Below are positions 34,142 to 42,246 of a DNA stretch of 64,000 bases, piece after piece; the first letter of the stretch is position 1, and every line of letters starts with the position of its first letter. A program made the position numbers and the translations under genes. Under the pieces are notes generated by a model. That model did no database searches and was not told where the DNA came from. It saw only the letters and a program-made list of their open reading frames with translations. The DNA is from DATGKG01 sp963783145 (GTDB taxonomy: Bacteria > Desulfobacterota > Binatia > Binatales > Binataceae). The DNA lies in the NCBI GenBank assembly GCA_963783145.1, contig CAWAMM010000002.1, positions 1,364,001-1,428,000 of the forward strand, written 5' to 3'.

Positions 34142-35518
34142 ATGAGTGATCCCGTATCAATGCCTGCCGCGAAGCGAACCTCCCTCAGCGGATGGGGCCG
34201 CTTTCCGATCTGCGAGAGCGAAGTCTTTCGTCCGGAGAAATTCGCGGAACTGTCCGCGATCGTTTCAGCCAATTCGCACAAGCTGATCGCGCGCGGAGCG
34301 GGACGCGCATACGGCGACGCGGCGCTCAACGCCGACAACCGCGTGGTCGACCTGCAACGCCTCAACCGGATGCTCAGCTTCGACCCTGAAACCGGGATCC
34401 TCCATGCCGAGGCGGGGGTGACGCTCGATGAGGTCATCCGGGTATTTCTTCCGCGCGGATTTTTCCCGCCGGTCGTGCCGGGCACGCGATTCGTGACCCT
34501 CGGTGGTTCGATCGCGGCCGATATCCACGGCAAGAGCCACCATCGCGATTCCTCGCTCGCGACGCACGTTTTGTGGTTCGACCTGATGCTGGCGTCGGGC
34601 GAAGTGTGGCGCTGCTCGCGCGAGGAGAACCGTGATCTCTTCTGGGCCACCGTCGGCGGAATGGGTTTGACTGGAATCATCCTCGAGCTTGCGACGCGGC
34701 TGCGGCGAGTCGAGAGCGCATACATCAAGGGTGAGATCATCCGCGTCGCCAATATCGACGCAGCGATCGAGAATTTCGAGCGTACCGACGCTCAATACGG
34801 ATGCTCGGCGGCGTGGATCGATTGCGTGAGCACCAAGGGCTCGCTCGGGCGCTCGGTCCTGCATGTCGGTGACTTCGCGAGTCGCGATGCATTACCGGCC
34901 AACCTCCGCCATGAACCGCTGACTCCAAAGCAAAAGGGGTCACCTGCGGTTCCATTCAATCTGCCGAACTTCGCACTCAACTCGCTGAGCGTACGGGCAT
35001 TCAACTACGCGATCTACGCGACGAATCGCGACCAGAATCAAGCGATCAGAACGTATGAATCCTTCTTTTTTCCGCTCGACTCTATCCACAACTGGACCCG
35101 CATCTACGGCAAACGCGGCTTCGTGCAGTATCAATGCGTATGGCCGTTGGCCGAGAGCCGCGCGGGGCTTATCGAAACGCTCGAAGCGATCAGTGGCAGC
35201 GGTCGCGCATCATTCCTGGCGGTACTGAAAAAATTCGGCGCGCAGGAAGGTATGATGTCGTTCCCGATGCCGGGATACACGCTCGCGCTGGATTTTCCGG
35301 TCACCGAGGGACTGCTCGAGTTTCTCGATCGGCTCGACTCGATGGTGCTCAAGCGCGGAGGTCGGGTTTATCTCGCAAAGGATGCGCGGATGCGGCCCGA
35401 CACGTTTCGCACGATGTATCCGAACTTTGAGGAGTGGCGCGCGGCGAAGGCGAAAGCCGACCCTAACAATCATTTTTCTTCCACACTATCGCGACGTTTG
35501 CAGATGGATCCCGCGTGA
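34142..35518 (+). CDS. DprE1-like FAD-dependent oxidoreductase
   Basis: At 458 residues this resembles mycobacterial DprE1, which oxidises decaprenyl-phospho-ribose at C2 in the route to arabinose donors. The FAD domain has ADIHGKSHHRDSS and WATVGGMGLTGII. The C-terminal region carries KDARMRPDTFRTMYP, with Lys413 matching catalytic Lys418. The cysteine that benzothiazinones attack in DprE1 (Cys387) is Ala382 here, by the same offset of 5. The product stays cytoplasmic or at the inner membrane face. ATG at 34142. The gene is coupled to a short-chain dehydrogenase by a GTGA overlap, as expected for a DprE1-DprE2 pair. Confidence 0.82.
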   Translation: MSDPVSMPAAKRTSLSGWGRFPICESEVFRPEKFAELSAIVSANSHKLIARGAGRAYGDAALNADNRVVDLQRLNRMLSFDPETGILHAEAGVTLDEVIRVFLPRGFFPPVVPGTRFVTLGGSIAADIHGKSHHRDSSLATHVLWFDLMLASGEVWRCSREENRDLFWATVGGMGLTGIILELATRLRRVESAYIKGEIIRVANIDAAIENFERTDAQYGCSAAWIDCVSTKGSLGRSVLHVGDFASRDALPANLRHEPLTPKQKGSPAVPFNLPNFALNSLSVRAFNYAIYATNRDQNQAIRTYESFFFPLDSIHNWTRIYGKRGFVQYQCVWPLAESRAGLIETLEAISGSGRASFLAVLKKFGAQEGMMSFPMPGYTLALDFPVTEGLLEFLDRLDSMVLKRGGRVYLAKDARMRPDTFRTMYPNFEEWRAAKAKADPNNHFSSTLSRRLQMDPA

Positions 35519-36249
35519 AAGTACTCATCCTCGGCGGCACTTCCCCTATCGCACGACTGCTCGCGATCAAATTCGCCTCCATCGGAGCGCAACTTTACAT
35601 CGCGGCACGCGACGAGGCCGAAGCGGGTCGTATCGCCAACGATGTTCGGGTTCGGTCCGGAGTATCGGCGAGTGCGGGAAAGTTCAATGCGTCCGACTTC
35701 GCCTCGCATGCTGCCGTAATCGAGCGCGCTACCAAAGAACTCGGCGGTCTCGACGGAGTGGTATTGTGCTTCGGCACGCTCGGCGAAGAGGAAAAGGCGC
35801 AGATCGACGCGAACGAAGCGCTGGCGACGATACATCAGAATTTCACGGGGGCGGTATCGCTCCTCACGATCGCTGCGCAAAAGTTGGAGGCGCAGGGCAC
35901 CGGATTCATCATCGTGATCGGATCGGTGGCCGGCGATCGCGGCCGCAAACGCAACTACGTTTATGGCTCGGCCAAGGGCGCGCTGCATCTATTCGTGCAA
36001 GGTCTGCGCGCCCGTCTCGCGAAGACCAAAGTTCACGTGATGACGGTGATCCTCGGCACGGTTGACACGCGGATGACCTGGGGCCGCGAAGGCACCTTGC
36101 TGACGGTACCGCCTGAGCGGGCTGCCGATCTCATCTTCGAGGCGTGGCGCAAGAAGCGTGACGTGGTTTATGTGCCCTCGTTCTGGCGCCCGATCATGGC
36201 CATTGTACGCGCGATCCCGGAGCGCTTTTTCAAGCACGCCAGTTTCTAG
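35515..36249 (+). CDS. DprE2-like short-chain dehydrogenase/reductase
   Basis: A 244-residue SDR enzyme. The cofactor motif is GGTSPIAR near the start. The active site has IGSVAGDRG, with the YxxxK motif in YVYGSAKGAL. In mycobacteria DprE2 reduces the 2-keto intermediate made by DprE1 to give decaprenyl-phospho-arabinose. Gene order and GTGA overlap with the DprE1-like gene support that role here, but sugar and lipid carrier are not shown by the sequence. The start is GTG at 35515, overlapping the upstream TGA. Glycine-rich secreted-protein gene lies convergent 11 bp beyond. Confidence 0.8.
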   Translation: MKVLILGGTSPIARLLAIKFASIGAQLYIAARDEAEAGRIANDVRVRSGVSASAGKFNASDFASHAAVIERATKELGGLDGVVLCFGTLGEEEKAQIDANEALATIHQNFTGAVSLLTIAAQKLEAQGTGFIIVIGSVAGDRGRKRNYVYGSAKGALHLFVQGLRARLAKTKVHVMTVILGTVDTRMTWGREGTLLTVPPERAADLIFEAWRKKRDVVYVPSFWRPIMAIVRAIPERFFKHASF

Positions 36250-36260
36250 CACGCGTGGTC

Positions 36261-36782
36261 CTACTCTACACCCGGCGGCGGACCATTCGCGCCGTAGCCG
36301 GGACCCTCAGCTGGTGGACCATTGCCACCGGCGTCGGAGCGGCCACCTGGAGGCCCGCCGGCGTTTGGATTCCCCGTATAGCACACGAACGCATTGCTCT
36401 GAGGAATATCGGCGTCGTGCGCCGGATAGCAGGCGAACTGAGCCGTGATCGTAGTTTGCATCCCGTCGCTATCTTGTTTTCCAGTGAATTTGCCGGTCAC
36501 AGGCGGTGCGCTTCTTTCGACGCTGATGCCCGATTCTGAGTTGGCTTGCTGGCGCCTCGATCCGCCCCCGCCTCCCCCTCCGAAAAGTTGAGACAACCCT
36601 CCCCCGCCATTGCCACCATTCCCGCCGCCTCCATTGCCTCCTCCGCTTCCGCCAAAAAGTTGGCCCAGGCCAAAACCCTGTGCGGATGCCTGCCCCGATG
36701 ACGCCAAAAGGAACGCCGTCAACATCGCAAGCGCAATAGTAACCAGTCTTCCGCTCAACCGAAGTCGAAACCTCGCCCACAT
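36261..36782 (-). CDS. Secreted glycine-rich protein of unknown function
   Basis: A 173-residue protein with a signal peptide (RLVTIALAMLTAFLLASSGQASAQ). The mature part begins with GFGLGQLFGG, followed by two glycine/asparagine tracts that repeat the LxQLFGGxG unit. A short ordered segment follows (VTGKFTGKQDSDGMQTTITAQFACYP) with two cysteines spaced for a disulfide. The C-terminus is rich in Gly, Pro and Asn. No family recognised. ATG at 36780-36782 has GAGGACG before it; the frame is open further upstream but lacks coding character. It is divergent from an amidohydrolase gene. Confidence 0.65.
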   Translation of the reverse strand: MWARFRLRLSGRLVTIALAMLTAFLLASSGQASAQGFGLGQLFGGSGGGNGGGGNGGNGGGGLSQLFGGGGGGGSRRQQANSESGISVERSAPPVTGKFTGKQDSDGMQTTITAQFACYPAHDADIPQSNAFVCYTGNPNAGGPPGGRSDAGGNGPPAEGPGYGANGPPPGVE

Positions 36783-36875
36783 TGCATCGTCCTCAACATG
36801 AATACGGATTAGAGGATTTTGCGTTACATTCCGGCTCGCTTGACGATGGCAGCCTGCTGCGATTAGCTCACGCGC

Positions 36876-38024
36876 ATGAGCGACGAAATCCGCGCGTTGA
36901 AGTTCGAGGGCGGCGTCGATGCTGACGGGCACATCCTCGAAGACCAAAATCTGTGGGAGAACTACCTCGAAGCCAAGTACTTACCCAAAGCGCTACGCCT
37001 GAAAAAAGATCGCGCGGGGCTCGAGTACATGGAGATCGAGGGCCGGCCCTCGAAGTTCCTCTCGGGCGGAATGTTCGCCGGGCTCTCCGCGATGGGCGAG
37101 ATGCAGATGGGACGCAACGCGGCCGACTACGGCGGGATGGCGCCGCTCGGAGCGATGGACCCGGGCGAGCGCCTCGCACGGATCGAGAAGGAAAACCTCG
37201 AAGCCGCGTTTCTATACCCAACTTTGAGTCTGCTCTACGAAGTCGAAACCACCGATCCCGAGATGGCGCAGGCCTACACGCGCGCCTACAACCGCTACAT
37301 CGTGGATTTCTGCAAAGGCAGCGGAGGCAAGCTGCTGCCGGTCGCGCATCTTTCGCTGGGCGATCCGCAAGCGGCAGCCATCGAGTTGGAACGCGCGGTG
37401 AAGGCCGGATGTAAAGGCGGATGGGTCTGCCAATTCGTGATGACCCGCAAGCCGCACGCGCATCCCGATCACGATGTCCTCTTCGCGAAGGCCCAGGAGC
37501 TCGGCGTGCCGCTCGGGATTCATCCGTCGCTGGAGCCGGTGTGGGCGATGTCGGGGCGCTACGACTGGAGCTATCTGCGCGGGCAATTCTTCTTCAACAA
37601 CGTGGTCGCCTCGGATTCGATCCGGCATGCCTTCACAAGCTTTTTTCAATACGGCACCTTCGACAAATTCCCGAAGTTCAAGCTGGTGCTGCTGGAGGCG
37701 GGCGCGAGTTGGATCGCCTATTGGCTCGACCGCCTCGATGCAGTTTTCCAGAGCGGCATCGGGCGCACGCTATCGCTTAAGGAGAAGCCGAGTTTCTACT
37801 TCGATCGGCAAGTGTGGATCTCCGCCGATCCCGACGAGCGCGCACTGCCCGCAATGGTAGATTTGGTCGGGGCCGACAAATTTTTCTGGGCCAGCGATTT
37901 TCCACATCCGGACCACGCCGGAAACTACATCGAAGAGGTGGAGGAGATGGCCGAGAAGCTCACGCCCGAGGCGCGCGGGAAGGTGCTCGGCGCCAACGTC
38001 ATGAAGGTGTATGGCTGCGGGTGA
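36876..38024 (+). CDS. Amidohydrolase-family metal-dependent hydrolase (second copy type)
   Basis: A 382-residue member of the amidohydrolase_2 group. The metal motif is GGVDADGHILE (DxDxH). Other conserved points are IHPSLEP (histidine on the barrel strand), LVLLEAGASWIAYWLDRLD, and ASDFPHPDH with the catalytic aspartate. It differs clearly from the gene at 28095, so the two are distant relatives, not a recent duplication. Substrate is unknown; aromatic carboxylates are usual in the family. ATG at 36876. It ends where the lower-GC accessory island begins. Confidence 0.84.
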   Translation: MSDEIRALKFEGGVDADGHILEDQNLWENYLEAKYLPKALRLKKDRAGLEYMEIEGRPSKFLSGGMFAGLSAMGEMQMGRNAADYGGMAPLGAMDPGERLARIEKENLEAAFLYPTLSLLYEVETTDPEMAQAYTRAYNRYIVDFCKGSGGKLLPVAHLSLGDPQAAAIELERAVKAGCKGGWVCQFVMTRKPHAHPDHDVLFAKAQELGVPLGIHPSLEPVWAMSGRYDWSYLRGQFFFNNVVASDSIRHAFTSFFQYGTFDKFPKFKLVLLEAGASWIAYWLDRLDAVFQSGIGRTLSLKEKPSFYFDRQVWISADPDERALPAMVDLVGADKFFWASDFPHPDHAGNYIEEVEEMAEKLTPEARGKVLGANVMKVYGCG

Positions 38025-38280
38025 GCAGCGCGCGGCGCCAGCATGCGGTTCAGTTCGAGATCATTCCGATCGTGGAAGGTAAGGAAACCGCGGCGATTTT
38101 TGGGCAGGGGTCCTGGGCGGTGGAATTTCTACTATAGTAGTTGATGGTGTTTCACAGCTCGCCAATTAGGTGATGCGTCTGTTTGCTGTGCCGCACTATT
38201 TTACTCTTAGCTTGATGCCTTCGCAAGCGATGTATCCTACAGTAGTTGACTTACAACTCGATTTGGTTAATAACCATCCT

Positions 38281-41124
38281 ATGTGCCGTTTCTCCATCTT
38301 GCTCACTTTCGCCTTGCTCCCGCTCTTCACCGCGACCGCTTACTCACAGCAGAATATGCCCCCTCCCGGCGGCTACCTGCCGATTCCCAATTTCACCGGA
38401 ACCGAGGCCGGGATGGACTTTCGCAATGCGATCAACGACCGCTTTTCCGGCGTCCAGCCGATCGCGCCCAGGGTCGGCAGCGTGCCATTTGCCGGCCTCG
38501 GTCCCGAGCAGGATGGCGCTTTGCTTTATTGCAACAATTGCCAGGCCACCCTGCCCTGCACCGCGGGCGGCAGCGGCGCGTGGGCTTCCGGCACCATGGG
38601 ACAATGGCAATGCAACGCGCCGCCCGCCGCGCTCCGCTTGGACGGTACTGATGTGCTTCCGCCCTACAACGGAACCCACACCAACGAAAAAAATATTCTC
38701 GATTTCGGCGCGATCGCCAGCACCGCGCGGATCAACTGCTCCACCACTACCGGCCAGACTAACGTCACTTGTTCGGGAATCGGCAGCTCGGATTTCGCCG
38801 TCAATCAGTATGTGGCGCTCTATGGCGCAGGCGCCGCCCCGTCGGTAGCGCAGCCGACCGGATTCGTCGCGCAACCGACCACCACTACCAACTCGCCCAG
38901 CTCAGCCACCCGCTTCACCCGCTTTACCCAGGGCTGCACGGTTCAAAACGCACTCGCCTGGTGCACGGCCGGATCTTCGGTCTGTGGAGTGAGCAACGTC
39001 AGCTTTTACGAGCAAGGGCAGACCGTAACGATCGCCGGCGCCGGGGTCGCGGGAGCGGCCCTGACCAGCACCATCTCGACGCTCGATGACGGCGTCAACG
39101 CCATCACGCTCGCTACCGCCGCGTCGACCACCGTCAGTGGCGCGTCCATGACCGGCGCGAATTGCACGACCACCCGCCGCTATCAGGCCTATCCGATAGA
39201 CTCGCGGGGAGGATGGGGCCCGCCAACCGCGGTCACGACCGTTAACAACACCGCCAGCGCATTAAATTGGGGCAATTGGGTTGATGTACAGGTCAACGTG
39301 CCGCAGCCACCCAACGCGCCCAACCCTAACTATCCATTGCCGAGCAGCATCCCGATAGCGTGGGCGTTCTACTGCGCCGAGGGTACCGCTTCCTTGCAAT
39401 TGTGCGGCGTCGAGGTCCCGACCTACAGCTATCTGTTCAACAGTTCGGATCCCGCCCCCTGGAACGATCAACTCCTGGGCGGCTTCAACAAGGGATTTCC
39501 CACGGTCGTCACTTTTCACGACGTTGGTCGACCCTATGGTCACGACGTCATTCAGGGCATCAGCCCGCCCACAAGTTTGGTCAATCAAATCCTCCTCGCC
39601 CGGATCGTCTCGAAAAGCGGAACCACCGTTCAACTAAATATCGCACCGTCGCAGACCGGCACTTTCACGATGGGCCACGACAATGGCCCGAACATCAACG
39701 CTGCGATCAACGCCTCATGCGTCAACTTCCTGTGCGGGACGGTCTACACGCCGATGGAACCAAACCTGTTCCCGGTCGCCAGTCCGATTCTGGCGCTGCG
39801 CGGGCAGGGATTATTTTTGCTCGGAGGCGCCAGCCCGATCGGTGCCGAACCCAATAGTCTCGCAGCGTCGGGTTGGCTATGGGTGGGCGCCCTGGGTGGG
39901 ACACTGTTGCAACTCAATCAGGAAGAGAAGCCCGAGATCCAAAATCTCTCGTTGCAATCGACCGCCTATAACCTCGGTGGAAGTACCATGGGCGTCAGCA
40001 TCGACATGGACGCCTTCGATCCGGGCGATGGGTTAGGAACCATCCTGACCTGCGGGCGAGAGACGTTTCGCGATATCTATACTGGGCAGGCTTCGGTCGG
40101 TATTCGGCTGGCGAATATCAATACCCAAAACTGCGAGTTCGGCGTGCTGGAGAGCAGCATCATCAACTGGGTCTATGGTGCAACTTTCGTCAGCGCCAGC
40201 AATATCGGGTTCCTGCTCAACTCGAGCAACGCCCTGGCTACACGGATTGATGGCTCAAGCCTGACTGGAAATATCGGCATCTGGAGCAACCAGGCAGGCT
40301 TCTACGCGGTCGAGTCGGAGATGGGTCAAGCTGACGAAATTTCCGTCTTCTTGGCCAGCGGCATCGGTCACCCGGTTACGATTGAAACCTCACGCATCGA
40401 GCACGCCGCGCGAGCGGTCTATACTCCGAATACTGCCGGAGCTATTGGCACCCAGCTTTCGCTGCGCGGAACTACCTGGACCGATATGCGGATTCCGCTC
40501 GACGGGGGCTTCATTACGGTGGCGGGCGGCAGCGCGACCATCCTTGACGGCAACGAGTTTCAAAATGCACAGCTTTCGACCAACGGCGACTTTACTACCG
40601 ATCCGTTTCCCGGCGGCCTGATACTGGGCGATGGGCAGGGCCCGGTAGTCGCTCACGGCAACTTCTGGTCGACCATCTGCGGTGATCCGTACTCGTTCAT
40701 CCCTGCCGTGACCACTTCCGGCGACATGTGCGTCGCGCCGAATGATACCGCACATCACATTGCCCCCTATTCACGCGGCGACGGTGGCTTCCGCATCGGG
40801 ACCCCCAGCGGCGGTGCGATGGGCGAAGGAACCCTCAACCTGGGCGGTTTGCTCTTCAACAACGGCCAACCGCTAGTCAATTGGGGAGAAGCTTCGATCG
40901 CTTCGATTGCCGCTTCCGGGACCAGCTTCGCCACGGTCAACTGGAATACGCCCTTCGGTGACACGAACTATGATTTTTCCTGCCTGGTAGTCGATAGCGC
41001 CGGCTTTCTAAGTATCTGGGGAGCCAATTCCAAAAGCGCGACTGCGGTGGGATTCCAGGTGAAGAACAATGACGCAAGTGCCGCCCATTCAGGAACTGCC
41101 AACTGCACCGCAGTGCACCACTAG
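38281..41124 (+). CDS. Large exported protein, probable right-handed beta-helix
   Basis: A 947-residue protein with a signal peptide (MCRFSILLTFALLPLFTATAYS). After an N-terminal part with paired cysteines (LLYCNNCQ, then TLPCTAG), about residues 480-860 show short repeated strands rich in Asn, Ser, Thr and Gly (for example NIGFLLNSSNALATRIDGSS), the pattern of pectin-lyase-like beta-helices. The last ~70 residues resemble the C-terminal caps of phage tail fibres (FATVNWNTPFGDTNYDFSC). It may be a surface adhesin or polysaccharide-binding protein of phage descent. ATG at 38281 gives an ideal signal peptide, but no Shine-Dalgarno is seen; the longer form from 38173 would bury the signal. Confidence 0.65.
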   Translation: MCRFSILLTFALLPLFTATAYSQQNMPPPGGYLPIPNFTGTEAGMDFRNAINDRFSGVQPIAPRVGSVPFAGLGPEQDGALLYCNNCQATLPCTAGGSGAWASGTMGQWQCNAPPAALRLDGTDVLPPYNGTHTNEKNILDFGAIASTARINCSTTTGQTNVTCSGIGSSDFAVNQYVALYGAGAAPSVAQPTGFVAQPTTTTNSPSSATRFTRFTQGCTVQNALAWCTAGSSVCGVSNVSFYEQGQTVTIAGAGVAGAALTSTISTLDDGVNAITLATAASTTVSGASMTGANCTTTRRYQAYPIDSRGGWGPPTAVTTVNNTASALNWGNWVDVQVNVPQPPNAPNPNYPLPSSIPIAWAFYCAEGTASLQLCGVEVPTYSYLFNSSDPAPWNDQLLGGFNKGFPTVVTFHDVGRPYGHDVIQGISPPTSLVNQILLARIVSKSGTTVQLNIAPSQTGTFTMGHDNGPNINAAINASCVNFLCGTVYTPMEPNLFPVASPILALRGQGLFLLGGASPIGAEPNSLAASGWLWVGALGGTLLQLNQEEKPEIQNLSLQSTAYNLGGSTMGVSIDMDAFDPGDGLGTILTCGRETFRDIYTGQASVGIRLANINTQNCEFGVLESSIINWVYGATFVSASNIGFLLNSSNALATRIDGSSLTGNIGIWSNQAGFYAVESEMGQADEISVFLASGIGHPVTIETSRIEHAARAVYTPNTAGAIGTQLSLRGTTWTDMRIPLDGGFITVAGGSATILDGNEFQNAQLSTNGDFTTDPFPGGLILGDGQGPVVAHGNFWSTICGDPYSFIPAVTTSGDMCVAPNDTAHHIAPYSRGDGGFRIGTPSGGAMGEGTLNLGGLLFNNGQPLVNWGEASIASIAASGTSFATVNWNTPFGDTNYDFSCLVVDSAGFLSIWGANSKSATAVGFQVKNNDASAAHSGTANCTAVHH

Positions 41125-41161
41125 AATCGTCATTGGCAAGTTGGAGGGTTATTCCGGTAGT

Positions 41162-41225
41162 GCGTCATTCGATCCAAGGCGCCACTCGTACGGGCGAATG
41201 ACGCCGCTCGGATAGCCATTTTTTT
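41162..41225 (+). terminator. Possible terminator after the beta-helix gene
   Basis: A perfect 10-bp inverted repeat (GCGTCATTCG with CGAATGACGC, 41162-41204) has a 23-base loop. It is followed by a T7 run at about 41219-41225, itself inside a small ATAGC/GCTAT hairpin. The spacing is long for a classic terminator. The remaining 41226-41533 is AT-richer and holds no gene I can support. Confidence 0.35.
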
Positions 41226-41533
41226 GCTATTCGCGCAACCATCGCCGGTAGAGACGGCCTTAATATTTTGTGAAATAATCTGGTGAGAGAGCTGGGTGCC
41301 CACCTAGTGTAAATTCGTTGCGTTAGCCGTTATAGATGCTAAAACGCGCAATTCGCGGACCAAACCACGATTCGTACCATGGAGATGCTTTGTGCTGATG
41401 CTTTTCGGCTTAAGCCGTGGCATTAAATCGAGGCGTGTCTCCTCAACCCGCTCAGCAGGTCTATCATCGACTTAAAAATCCTTATACGCAGACAGATGCT
41501 GACGCTCAGGTTCAAAAATCATCAGGAAAGATC

Positions 41534-41767
41534 ATGGGCAAAGCGGCCAATTTTGCCACGCGACCGAGCGTCAAAGCGTACCTCGGTCCTCTTCCGGCAG
41601 GGGACTCTGGGATCGAGTTTACAACGGATGTGTCGCATGATGCGGCACATAGCACGCCGGATCGGGCAATATGGCTCTATCCGGATACACCCGGTGTTAG
41701 TCTCACGCAAATCCGTGGGGTCGATTATGCATGGATACCGGCATCCGTTATGAAGATCGTACCATAG
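41534..41767 (+). CDS. Small protein resembling a polymorphic-toxin C-terminal domain
   Basis: From ATG 41534, which has AGGAAAG in front, this encodes 77 residues; a GTG at 41417 would give 116 but has no ribosome site. The pattern KAYLGPLPAGDSGIEFTT, a proline-rich middle, AIWLYPDTPGV and a closing GVDYAWIP recalls short toxin modules found at the C-termini of Rhs- or CDI-type proteins. That resemblance is from memory and is not tested. No larger carrier protein precedes it; a stop codon lies just upstream of the longest frame. The next gene follows at 10 bp and is acidic, as immunity proteins tend to be. AT-richer DNA suggests transfer. Confidence 0.5.
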   Translation: MGKAANFATRPSVKAYLGPLPAGDSGIEFTTDVSHDAAHSTPDRAIWLYPDTPGVSLTQIRGVDYAWIPASVMKIVP

Positions 41768-41776
41768 GTGAGCAAT

Positions 41777-42112
41777 ATGAAAGATCTTCACCATTATCGC
41801 GATATTGAGAGTGTCAATTGGGTGCCGCAGGCAACCCTTGACGTGCCAATAGAGTACCTGGAAGAGAAGAACGGAATACATTTTGTCGAAGGGCGTGACG
41901 ATTTAGATAGCTTTGTCAGGACTGGCGTGTTGGAGGTGAATGGGCAGGAGTTTCTTTTATTCCGTCATCGGGGACTTCCCTCGAATCGGCTGGAAATATG
42001 GCTGCCTAGTGAAATCTCCGACACGCGCGAGATTACCAGATTGGTGGGTGCTATCATGCAGAAATTGCAGGTGCCACCCAACGCGCTCTCTTGGCAACGC
42101 GGCTTGTCTTAA
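41777..42112 (+). CDS. Small acidic protein, possible immunity partner
   Basis: A 111-residue protein rich in Asp and Glu. Segments VPIEYLEEKNGIHFVEGRDD, VLEVNGQEFLLFRHRG and NRLEIWLPSEISD suggest a mixed alpha/beta fold. ATG at 41777 is preceded by AGGTGAG, which lies across the stop of the upstream gene, so the two are tightly coupled. I do not recognise the family. The immunity idea rests only on size, charge and position. About 130 bp of AT-richer DNA with no gene separates it from the convergent glycosyltransferase gene. Confidence 0.55.
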   Translation: MKDLHHYRDIESVNWVPQATLDVPIEYLEEKNGIHFVEGRDDLDSFVRTGVLEVNGQEFLLFRHRGLPSNRLEIWLPSEISDTREITRLVGAIMQKLQVPPNALSWQRGLS

Positions 42113-42246
42113 ACCCAATTACCGAGCTTTCGCCTTCACAATTGCTAGGGTTGCAACCCGCCATTGTGCGATCTAAGGCCGCTGTGAGGTCAAAATGCTC
42201 TCGTATCTAATTTCTGGTCGGGCTCACGGGGTCAAGTCGCAGCCAT

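Noticed and set aside
38246..38274. TTGACT with a weak -10 just before the beta-helix ATG, giving a leaderless mRNA
   Set aside because: The -10 match is poor and the start codon itself is uncertain.
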